Assembly (NCBI GenBank): GCA_019358835.1
Contig: JAHHIH010000030.1
Coordinates: 1-64,000, forward strand
DNA: 64,000 nucleotides
Reading direction: 5' to 3'
From: Tildeniella torsiva UHER 1998/13D
Lineage (GTDB): Bacteria > Cyanobacteriota > Cyanobacteriia > Phormidesmidales > Phormidesmidaceae
A program made the translations under genes and the position numbers. Under the pieces are notes generated by a model that saw only the letters and a program-made list of their open reading frames with translations, ran no database searches and was not told the origin of the DNA. Each line of letters starts with the position of its first letter. Position 1 is the first letter of the stretch. This document shows positions 43,747-51,245 of this stretch, piece by piece.

Positions 43747-45549
43747 ATGGCCCGGCTTAGCCCAACACTGCAATCTCTCGGTGATTTCTTAACGGCCAGG
43801 CTATCTAAACGCATTGCCTACTGGGTATTTGTGAGCATTGTTGTGATCGAGGGGGTCATTCTTGTGCCCTCGGTGATGCGGCGGGAGCGGGAGCTGCTGA
43901 ACTACCTGCGATCGCTCTCTACCGCCCAAGCCCTCGGGCGGCTGGATGAAGCCACCCTGGCCACTCTCAAAGACGACATGCTGATCGACTATCTCCAGGG
44001 CATTCAAACCAATCAGGTGATTCTCGGCGGAGCCATCTACGATTTGCAGGGCACCCAGGTGGGCGGGTTTGGCGAGATGCCCCAGCTTACCCTAGCCGAG
44101 AGTGAACAGGGTGGCATGGGCGATCGCTACTTCCGTCGCCAGCAGCGCTACGACGCTCCCTGGGATATGCCACCCCTGCGCGATCGCTACGTGCTGATCG
44201 TGCGCCACGATGCCCGTGGGGTGCAGCGAGAGTTTTTTGCGTTTATTGGCCGCATTACCGGGCTGGTGGTCATCATCTCAGTGTTTGTGACCGGGGCTAC
44301 CCTGGTGGTGCTGCGGCGGCTGGTGATTAAACCCATCATGCTGCTGCGGCAGGATCTGATTACCGCTGGCCAGGCCATTGGTGACGACAGCGATACCCAA
44401 ACCCTAGCTTTTGCGTCATTGCCCTACGCCCGCGCCGACGAATTGGGAGACGTGATCGCGGCCTTTGAGCAGATGTTTGGGCAGATTACCGCCGCCGTAG
44501 CCACCCGCAAGCAGAGCGAAATGCGGTTTCGCACCCTGGTTGAGCAGGCGGTGGATGCGTTTTTTGTGGTCAATGCGGTGGGGCAGATCATCGATGTCAA
44601 CCAAAATGCCTGCGACAGCCTGGGCTACAGTCGGGAAGATCTGCTCCAGCTGTCGGTGACCGATATTCAAACCACCCACAGTCAGGCTGACTTTGAAGCG
44701 CTGTGGCAACAGCTCAGTCCGGGGGTGCCCCAAACCCTAGAGGGCTGGCACCAGCGCCAGGACGGCAGCGGTTTTCCGGTAGAGGTGCGCCTGGGGCTGC
44801 TGGTGCTGGGTGACGAACGCTACGGGCTGGCGCTGGCTAGGGATATTAGCGATCGCAAAGTTGCCGAAGCGGCCCAGGCCCGCCTGGCCGAAATTGGCGA
44901 GCTGGCCGCCATGATTGTCCATGAGGTGCGAAACCCCCTCAATACGGTGCTGCTGGGTTTAAATTCCTTTCGCTCCCTAGAGCTGCCCGATCGCTTCCAA
45001 ACCCGCCTCGACCTAGCCCTAGAGGAGTCGGAGCGGCTGCAAAAGCTGCTCAACGGCATTTTGATGTATTCGCGGGAGCCTGCCCTGGTGTTGGAACCCT
45101 TGGAGATCAATGGCCTCGTAGAGCATCTAGCCACCACTCTGGAGCACGATCTAGAGAATTTGCGACCGTTGCTGCGGGTAACTACCCTGCCCTATCCGGT
45201 GGCTGTGAGGGGCGATCGCGACAAGCTCAAGCAGGTCTTTATCAATCTCATTTCTAATGCCCAAGAGGCCACCTCCGCTGGCGTGGTTACTTGGACTGTG
45301 CAATCTCCCGTCGCCGGGAAGGTGACCATCAGCATTCACAACGGCGGCGAACCGATCGCCCCAGACTTGCTGCCCAAGCTAACCCAGCCCTTTTTTACTA
45401 CCAAGTCGTTAGGTAACGGCCTAGGGTTAGCCATCACTAAACGAATCGTAGAAGCCCATCGGGGGACGTTGACGATTACCTCCACCGTCGCTGATGGTAC
45501 CGAGGTAAGGGTCACACTGCCCCTGGTGAGCACTTGCATAGCGCACTAG
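43747..45549 (+). CDS. PAS-domain sensor histidine kinase (membrane-bound)
   Basis: A 600-residue kinase. One transmembrane helix is near residues 24-42 (AYWVFVSIVVIEGVILVPS), then a periplasmic loop of about 120 residues, and a second helix about residue 170 (GLVVIISVFVTGATLVVL). HAMP follows, then PAS (FRTLVEQAVDAFFVVNAVGQIIDVNQNAC). HisKA has H392 in MIVHEVRNPLNTVL. The ATPase has NLISNAQEATSAG and GNGLGLAITKRIVEAHRGT. I start at the ATG at 43747; the open frame reaches 96 bases further, but those residues overlap the upstream promoter region. There is no response regulator beside it. Confidence 0.88.
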   Translation: MARLSPTLQSLGDFLTARLSKRIAYWVFVSIVVIEGVILVPSVMRRERELLNYLRSLSTAQALGRLDEATLATLKDDMLIDYLQGIQTNQVILGGAIYDLQGTQVGGFGEMPQLTLAESEQGGMGDRYFRRQQRYDAPWDMPPLRDRYVLIVRHDARGVQREFFAFIGRITGLVVIISVFVTGATLVVLRRLVIKPIMLLRQDLITAGQAIGDDSDTQTLAFASLPYARADELGDVIAAFEQMFGQITAAVATRKQSEMRFRTLVEQAVDAFFVVNAVGQIIDVNQNACDSLGYSREDLLQLSVTDIQTTHSQADFEALWQQLSPGVPQTLEGWHQRQDGSGFPVEVRLGLLVLGDERYGLALARDISDRKVAEAAQARLAEIGELAAMIVHEVRNPLNTVLLGLNSFRSLELPDRFQTRLDLALEESERLQKLLNGILMYSREPALVLEPLEINGLVEHLATTLEHDLENLRPLLRVTTLPYPVAVRGDRDKLKQVFINLISNAQEATSAGVVTWTVQSPVAGKVTISIHNGGEPIAPDLLPKLTQPFFTTKSLGNGLGLAITKRIVEAHRGTLTITSTVADGTEVRVTLPLVSTCIAH

Positions 45550-45575
45550 TCGGCGTATGGGCTAAGCTGAACCTC

Positions 45576-45938
45576 TTAAAACGCGTCTAGGTCCAGCGCT
45601 TTAGAGCCACCTTCCTCAATCAGCAGCAAGATTTTGCCCAGCTGCGACCAGATCAGCAGTCCGCAGAGCAGGGTCATCGGTAGGCCCATGGCGTAGGCCG
45701 CTTTGGCCGAAAACCCAAACAGCTGAATGCCTGAGGCCAAAAATACGCAGACCCCGGCACAGATGCCAAAAAAGGGAATTTGCAGCTGGGGGCCTCGCAG
45801 GGTGGCCAAAATGCGCGTCGAGCGCTTACTGTTCCATTCATTGACCAACTGTTGCAGGGCGGTGCTAAAGGCATAGCCCGAAGTCACAGCGGCCAGAAAA
45901 CCGGCAAAAAATAAAACGTAGGGCGGTTGTGGGTACAC
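45576..45938 (-). CDS. Small membrane protein, conserved hypothetical
   Basis: A 120-residue protein with three hydrophobic helices (YVLFFAGFLAAVTSGYAFSTAL, IPFFGICAGVCVFLASGIQLFGF, AMGLPMTLLCGLLIWSQLGKILLLI) and a charged loop NEWNSKRSTRILATLRG between the first two. The C-terminal DLDAF tail is acidic. No family is recognised with certainty. It is convergent with the PAS kinase, and its upstream region has the dispersed palindrome at 46104-46128. Confidence 0.6.
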   Translation of the reverse strand: MYPQPPYVLFFAGFLAAVTSGYAFSTALQQLVNEWNSKRSTRILATLRGPQLQIPFFGICAGVCVFLASGIQLFGFSAKAAYAMGLPMTLLCGLLIWSQLGKILLLIEEGGSKALDLDAF

Positions 45939-46103
45939 GGGTTTAGAAAGACCGAAACAATAGTTTACTTTTCAAGATTATAGGGGAGAGCCGCCCTTAC
46001 CCTCACTCTCTACCTATGCATCCTTTCAAGACAGTCAAATTCAGTTTGCTCTAGGGTTAAAGACGATTCTGGAAACGGAGATACCCAGAATTCTGTCGCT
46101 TCC

Positions 46104-46128
46104 TAGGGGCGCAGGCCCTGCGCCCCTA
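46104..46128. repeat. Dispersed palindrome (TAGGGGCGCAGG-C-CCTGCGCCCCTA)
   Basis: This is a perfect 12-bp inverted repeat around a single base, in the intergenic space between the membrane protein gene and the UbiB gene. Repeats of the GTAGGGGCGCAGGGCCTGCGCCCCTAC form are very common in cyanobacterial genomes; only this copy is seen in the window. Confidence 0.7.
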
Positions 46129-46159
46129 CCTGGAGGTATTTTCTCTCCTTTGAAGTTTC

Positions 46160-47866
46160 TTAGGATCGCAGCACCTGGCGTAGATCGCCAACGACCGGCA
46201 CCAGTTCCTCCGCCCGCTCTAGGGAATAGCTGGTCAATGCTCCCCAGGCCACGCCTAGCATGCGATCAAAGGTAAGGTCATTTTTGACTAGTGACCACAG
46301 GCGCTGTACCTCCTGGGTGTGCAGCCGGTCGTCGTCGGTCAGGGCCAGCACAATCATTTCGCGCAGGTGAGCCCCCTCTTCAGACATGAGGTAGCGAATG
46401 CCCATGCCTGCGGTGGGCAGCAGATCGAAGCCGGTGTCTCCCTGGGCGATCGCCAGCATGTTCTCCAGTCGCTGCCACTGAAGTTGACCGTCCTGAAACA
46501 GCACCTCCAGCAGCCGCTGACGCAGGGCCGGAGTTTCACCCACCAGCAGGCGGCGGGCCACGTAGGGGTAGGCCACATTGACGATCTTAAAGTCGGGATT
46601 GAGGCTGAGGGCCAAACCCTCTTGGGTGACCAGCGAGCGAATGATCAGGGCAAACTTGGCCGGTACCCGGAATGGGTATTCGTACATCAGCTCCGAAAAC
46701 TGATCGGTGATGGTCTTAAAGTTAAAGTCGCTCACCCTGGCCCCTAGGGCACTTCCCAGTACCCGCTGGAGGGCCGGAATAATTGGGCCTAGGTCGGTTT
46801 CAGGGGTGAGAAAACCCAGCCTGACAAAGTCTCGCCCCAGACTGTCGAAGTCTTGATTGATCAGGTGTACCACCGCATCTACCAGGGTCTCTTTCGTGAT
46901 CTGGTCGAGCTGATCCATCATGCCAAAGTCGATGTAGGCCATTCGGCCATCGGCCAGGGCAAACAGGTTGCCGGGGTGAGGGTCAGCGTGGAAAAAACCA
47001 AACTCTAGCAGCTGCCGCAGCCCCGCCGTTACGCCGATCTCAATCAGTCGGTCAGGGTCAAGGTTGTCCTGCTTTAGGGAAGCCGTATCGGTGAGCTTAC
47101 AGCCGTCGATCCATTCCAAGGTGAGCACCCGCTGGCTACAGTAGGGCCAGTAGATCACGGGCACCTTAACCGTGGGGTCGTCTTTAAAGTTGGCGGCAAA
47201 GCGTTCGGCGTTGCGACCTTCGTTGAGGTAGTCAATTTCCTCAAACAGCTTGGTGCCAAACTCATCCACAATCAGAGTCAGGTCGTGCCCCAGGTTGAGG
47301 GGCAAAAAGTTGCCTAGCCAGCGCGCCGCCCATCGCATTAAATAAAGGTCGCGGCAGAGAACTGGGCGCAGATAGGGCCGCTGTACCTTGACGGCCACTT
47401 CCTCGCCGGTAAACAGCCGCCCCCGATACACCTGGCCCAGACTGGCTGCGGCTACGGGCAGGGGCGATAGATTGCTAAAGATTTCTTCGGGGCTGTAGTT
47501 GAGCTCTGCTTCTACAATTGCCATCGCCTCGGCGGTAGGGAAGGGCGGCAGCTGGTCTTGCAGCTTAGTGAGCTCGTCGAGAAAGTCTTGGCGCACCAAG
47601 TCGGGCCGGGTAGAAAGCGCCTGGCCCACCTTAATGAAGGTGGGGCCAAGATTGGTCAACACCTGGCGCAGCTGAATGGCTCGGCGGGGGCGATTTTGCT
47701 CTTCCTTCCCCAGCCACTGATCCATCTGAAGGCCCAGCACGAAGGTGCCCAACCACCACAGAATTTGTAAAACTCTCCAGGCCAGAGTGCCTAGCCGCCA
47801 GCGGAAGTAGCGGGCGATCGCCGCTGCATCGTAAGTGCCTAACAAAGCCGGATCTATCGCTGCCAC
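46160..47866 (-). CDS. ABC1/UbiB family atypical kinase
   Basis: A 568-residue protein of the ABC1/ADCK/UbiB family. The N-terminal KxGQ motif is FIKVGQALSTRPDL. The alanine-rich loop is PVAAASLGQVYRG (A-A-A-S form). The kinase motifs are EEVAVKVQRP, FHADPHPGNLFAL and YIDFGMMDQL. A C-terminal helical extension of about 150 residues ends with SLERAEELVPVVGDLRQVL. ABC1 kinases are tied to quinone or tocopherol/prenyl-lipid regulation; plant ABC1K members sit on plastoglobules. Cyanobacteria carry several copies, so no single role is claimed. The upstream region is AT-rich (48001-48030). Confidence 0.93.
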   Translation of the reverse strand: MAAIDPALLGTYDAAAIARYFRWRLGTLAWRVLQILWWLGTFVLGLQMDQWLGKEEQNRPRRAIQLRQVLTNLGPTFIKVGQALSTRPDLVRQDFLDELTKLQDQLPPFPTAEAMAIVEAELNYSPEEIFSNLSPLPVAAASLGQVYRGRLFTGEEVAVKVQRPYLRPVLCRDLYLMRWAARWLGNFLPLNLGHDLTLIVDEFGTKLFEEIDYLNEGRNAERFAANFKDDPTVKVPVIYWPYCSQRVLTLEWIDGCKLTDTASLKQDNLDPDRLIEIGVTAGLRQLLEFGFFHADPHPGNLFALADGRMAYIDFGMMDQLDQITKETLVDAVVHLINQDFDSLGRDFVRLGFLTPETDLGPIIPALQRVLGSALGARVSDFNFKTITDQFSELMYEYPFRVPAKFALIIRSLVTQEGLALSLNPDFKIVNVAYPYVARRLLVGETPALRQRLLEVLFQDGQLQWQRLENMLAIAQGDTGFDLLPTAGMGIRYLMSEEGAHLREMIVLALTDDDRLHTQEVQRLWSLVKNDLTFDRMLGVAWGALTSYSLERAEELVPVVGDLRQVLRS

Positions 47867-48103
47867 TGTGCCACCTGCCCCTTACATGACTGTTTGGTGC
47901 TGCCCAAGCGGGTGGGGCCATCGCTGGTTTGGGGATGCCATCAACGGACAAAAAGGCGTTGAGACAAGCGGCGATCGAGAACCCCTAAGCTGGGTTAATC
48001 TACCTTAAATATAGTATATAAAACTACAAACAAGTTTGACTAAGCCCAGCCAGTAGGTATAAATATCGCCCGGATCCTGACTTTGTAGACTGTGGTGACG
48101 GGG

Positions 48104-49261
48104 TTAGCAATATTGAGCGGCCTTGAACCCGACCTCGGCCAGCACAGATTTCAACGTTTGCACCACCCGATTCTGAGCCGCTTCTCCCAATTCGGGGAAC
48201 ATGGGCAGCGATAGCACCTGATGGGCAGCGGTTTCTGCCTGGGGTAGATCGCCCGGTTGATAGCCCAGGCTGCGGTAAACGGGCTGCAAGTGGAGGGGGA
48301 GTGGGTAATACACCATACAGATCACTCCGGCCTCTCGCATCAGCTGCTGTATCTGGTTGCGCTCTTGGCCCTCGGCGGTGGCCTGAGGCAGCCGCAGGGT
48401 GTACTGGTTCCATACCGAGCGGCCAAAGGTGACAGGCAATGGGCGAATCACTTCGGTAACTGGCTCTAGCAGACTGTGGTAGCGATCGGCGACCTGCGAT
48501 CGCTGCTGATTCCAGCGATCGAGGTAGCGCAGCTTAATCGCCAAAATGGCGGCCTGTACCGAGTCAAGGCGACTGTTGACGCCGATGGCCTCGTGGTGAT
48601 ACTTCACCCGACTGCCGTGCTCACTCAGCATGCGGGCTGTGGCGGCTAGACTGTCGTCGTTGGTCGTCAGCGCCCCGCCGTCGCCACAGCCCCCCAGGTT
48701 CTTAGTCGGAAAAAAGCTAAAGCAGCCCACCTGGCCAATCCGCCCCACCTGCTGTCCCATCCACTCGGCACCGGTAGCCTGGGCACAGTCTTCGATCACC
48801 GTCAGGTCGTAGCGGGCGGCTAAATCCATGATTGGCCCCATATCTACGGGCCGACCAAACAGGTGTACGGGCATGATGGCTCGGGTGCGATCGCCAATCG
48901 CGGCCTCAATTTTGGCCACATCTATATTGAAGGTGTCAGGGTCAATATCCACAAACACCGGCGTTGCCCCCACGGCGCTAATCGCTTCCGCCGTCGCAAT
49001 AAAGGTGAAGGGCGACGTAATCACCTCGTCGCCGGGACCAATGTTATGGGCCCGCAAAGCCAGGTACAACGCATCGGTACCCGAGTTGCACACAATGCAG
49101 TGCTCCGTGCCTACGTACTCTCCAAAGGCCTGGGCAAAGGTTTCGACAATAGGACCATTGATGTATTGTCCAGAGGCTAGCACCTCGGCTACGGCAGCAT
49201 TCACATCCGATTGAATTGTTTGAAACTGCTCCGTAAGATCAACAGGAGGAATTACACTCAC
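48104..49261 (-). CDS. DegT/DnrJ/EryC1/StrS family aminotransferase
   Basis: A 385-residue PLP-dependent aminotransferase of the sugar-aminotransferase group, which amino-modifies nucleotide-linked keto-sugars for surface polysaccharides or antibiotics. The PLP lysine is in CFSFFPTKNLGGCGDGGALTTND. Other markers are HCIVCNSGTDALYLALRAH, VFVDIDPDTFNIDVAKIEAAI and VIEDCAQATGA. It is soluble and its length is normal. It is divergent from ribD, with only about 17 bases between the annotated start and the ribD open frame. No polysaccharide cluster is next to it, so the sugar is unknown. Confidence 0.94.
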   Translation of the reverse strand: MSVIPPVDLTEQFQTIQSDVNAAVAEVLASGQYINGPIVETFAQAFGEYVGTEHCIVCNSGTDALYLALRAHNIGPGDEVITSPFTFIATAEAISAVGATPVFVDIDPDTFNIDVAKIEAAIGDRTRAIMPVHLFGRPVDMGPIMDLAARYDLTVIEDCAQATGAEWMGQQVGRIGQVGCFSFFPTKNLGGCGDGGALTTNDDSLAATARMLSEHGSRVKYHHEAIGVNSRLDSVQAAILAIKLRYLDRWNQQRSQVADRYHSLLEPVTEVIRPLPVTFGRSVWNQYTLRLPQATAEGQERNQIQQLMREAGVICMVYYPLPLHLQPVYRSLGYQPGDLPQAETAAHQVLSLPMFPELGEAAQNRVVQTLKSVLAEVGFKAAQYC

Positions 49262-49380
49262 TCGCTCACACTCACCTAGTGGATAGGCTTAGTTTACCCT
49301 ACCCCACGGCTGCATCGGGTGCCTCCGGGGCCACCCCCATCCCACTGCTAACCCATGGCCCTGTGGCCCAGGAACTGCCC

Positions 49381-50514
49381 ATGTCCGATCTCTCGTCCAT
49401 GCCTAGACCCTCATCTCCCCCCGCAGACGACCACAGCCGCTGGATGCAGCGCTGCCTAGAGCTGGCGCGTCTGGCCGCTGGCCAAACGGCCCCCAATCCC
49501 ATGGTGGGCTGTGTCGTGCAGCAGCAGGGTCTGGTGGTGGGAGAAGGGTTCCACCCGAGTGCCGGGCAGCCCCATGCGGAGGTGTTTGCCCTGACCCAAG
49601 CAGGGGGCAGCGCCCAAGGGGCTACCCTCTACGTCAACCTAGAACCCTGTAACCACACCGGGCGCACTCCCCCCTGCACCGAAGCCGTGATCCGAGCGGG
49701 TATTCGTCGGGTGGTGGTCGGTATGGTTGACCCCGATCCCAGGGTCTCGGGTGCAGGCATTCAGCGACTCCGCCAAGCCGGTGTTGAGGTGATCGTCGGG
49801 GTTGAGGAAGACGCCTGCCAACGCCTCAACGAGGCCTTTGTCCATCGAATCCTTCGCCAGCGCCCCCTGGGCCTGCTGAAATACGCCATGACCCTAGACG
49901 GCAAAATTGCCGCTGTTGGCGGTCACAGCGCTTGGGTCACTGGGCCAACGGCCCGCGCCGCCGTGCACCAGCTGCGCGCCACCTGTGATGCGGTGGTCGT
50001 TGGCGGCAACACCGTTCGCCACGACAACCCTCGCTTAACCAGCCATGGTCATAGCGCCCACAACCCTCTGCGAGTCGTTATGAGCCGCCGCCTCGATCTC
50101 CCCCTTGATGCCAACCTATGGCATACCGAAGATGCTCCAACCGTTGTCTTTACTGGGTCTGAAGCCGACCCGGCCCGTCACCAAGCATTAGTCGCTAAAG
50201 GCGTCGATGTGGTGGTGCTACCGGCGATTGCGCCTCGGGCAGTCACCGAGCAGCTTTACCAACGCGGCTGCGCGACGGTGCTGTGGGAATGCGGCGGCTC
50301 TTTAGCCGCGCAAGCTATTCAAGATGATGTCATCGATAAGCTTTGGGCCTTTGTGGCCCCGAAACTGGTGGGCGGCATTGCCGCTCCAGGCCCCGTTGGC
50401 GATCTCGGCATTGAGCATATGGGCCAGGCCCTGGCGCTAAAGCGCACAACTTGGCGTCTCTTAGGGGACGACCTTCTGCTGGAGGGCTATCTAGACCTAA
50501 CTCCGGGCCGCTAG
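49381..50514 (+). CDS. ribD: Bifunctional riboflavin biosynthesis deaminase/reductase
   Basis: RibD deaminates and then reduces the pyrimidine intermediate of riboflavin synthesis. The 377-residue protein has the N-terminal CDA-fold zinc motif HAEVFAL and PCNHTGRTPPCTEAVI, followed by the DHFR-like reductase (RPLGLLKYAMTLDGKIA, GGNTVRHDNPRLT, WECGGSLAAQAI). I start at the ATG at 49381 (MSDLSSMPRPSSPPADD); the frame is open to 49279, but that part is low-complexity and overlaps the promoter of the divergent DegT gene. Its length is normal for the family. It is monocistronic here. Confidence 0.95.
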   Translation: MSDLSSMPRPSSPPADDHSRWMQRCLELARLAAGQTAPNPMVGCVVQQQGLVVGEGFHPSAGQPHAEVFALTQAGGSAQGATLYVNLEPCNHTGRTPPCTEAVIRAGIRRVVVGMVDPDPRVSGAGIQRLRQAGVEVIVGVEEDACQRLNEAFVHRILRQRPLGLLKYAMTLDGKIAAVGGHSAWVTGPTARAAVHQLRATCDAVVVGGNTVRHDNPRLTSHGHSAHNPLRVVMSRRLDLPLDANLWHTEDAPTVVFTGSEADPARHQALVAKGVDVVVLPAIAPRAVTEQLYQRGCATVLWECGGSLAAQAIQDDVIDKLWAFVAPKLVGGIAAPGPVGDLGIEHMGQALALKRTTWRLLGDDLLLEGYLDLTPGR

Positions 50515-50591
50515 CCTACCCTGGCGATGAGAGCAGGCTTATGCCATTGAAATCTCTACCCCTCAGCGTTGGGCATTAAGGGAGTTGAGGG

Positions 50592-50960
50592 TTAGGGATA
50601 AATCCGCACGAGCCGAGGAATGTCGTAAGTCAGCTCTCGGTTTCGCATAAAAGCATCTAGCACTAGCCTAAGGTCATCTTTGCCGCGAAACGACTCCACC
50701 CGTTGACACACCTCGCCTTGATCAAATATCAGCAGCGTCGGCAAGGTTGAGAGGCGATAGGCGTTGGCCAGCCGTAGGTTTTCATCGGCGTTGACATCGA
50801 CTAACCTAATCTGGCCCTCCCACTCGGCCTGGAAACTTTGTAGAACTGGGGTAATGAGCTTGCAGAGCCCACACCAAGGAGCCCAAAAATGAACCAGTAC
50901 AGGAAGTTCTGACTCAAGCACAGCTGTTCTAAACGTGGCTTCGCCAACAGACATCGGCAT
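50592..50960 (-). CDS. Thioredoxin-fold protein with CGLC active site
   Basis: A 122-residue thioredoxin fold. The redox motif WAPWCGLCKLITPVLQSF has Leu in place of the usual Pro (CGPC), which should raise or alter the redox potential. The cis-Pro is in STLPTLLIFDQGE. A 20-residue C-terminal extension (RNRELTYDIPRLVRIYP) is not part of standard thioredoxin. There is no signal peptide, so it works in the cytosol. The target is unknown. It is convergent with ribD; the 285 bases upstream show no further gene. Confidence 0.9.
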   Translation of the reverse strand: MPMSVGEATFRTAVLESELPVLVHFWAPWCGLCKLITPVLQSFQAEWEGQIRLVDVNADENLRLANAYRLSTLPTLLIFDQGEVCQRVESFRGKDDLRLVLDAFMRNRELTYDIPRLVRIYP

Positions 50961-51245
50961 CTATAAATCAATAAAGGAATTTAACTAACTCTCCAGAGCG
51001 ATCCCAGAGCGGAACCGCTGGACAAATATAATCCTGTTGAAGTCGCGGAAAAATATGCAGTTGCTATTCGGGATCATTGTAGACCACTTGAGAATGGAAG
51101 TTAATGGGCCAGAACAAGGATTATGCCAAATTCCTAACACAGGGCTGCAGCGGTAGAAGCGGCCGCCAATGGCCACCATAGACCTACCGTAAGCGACCTC
51201 TGGAGGAAGGCTAACTTGGTATAGGGCTACCCTTGGCCAATCGAC

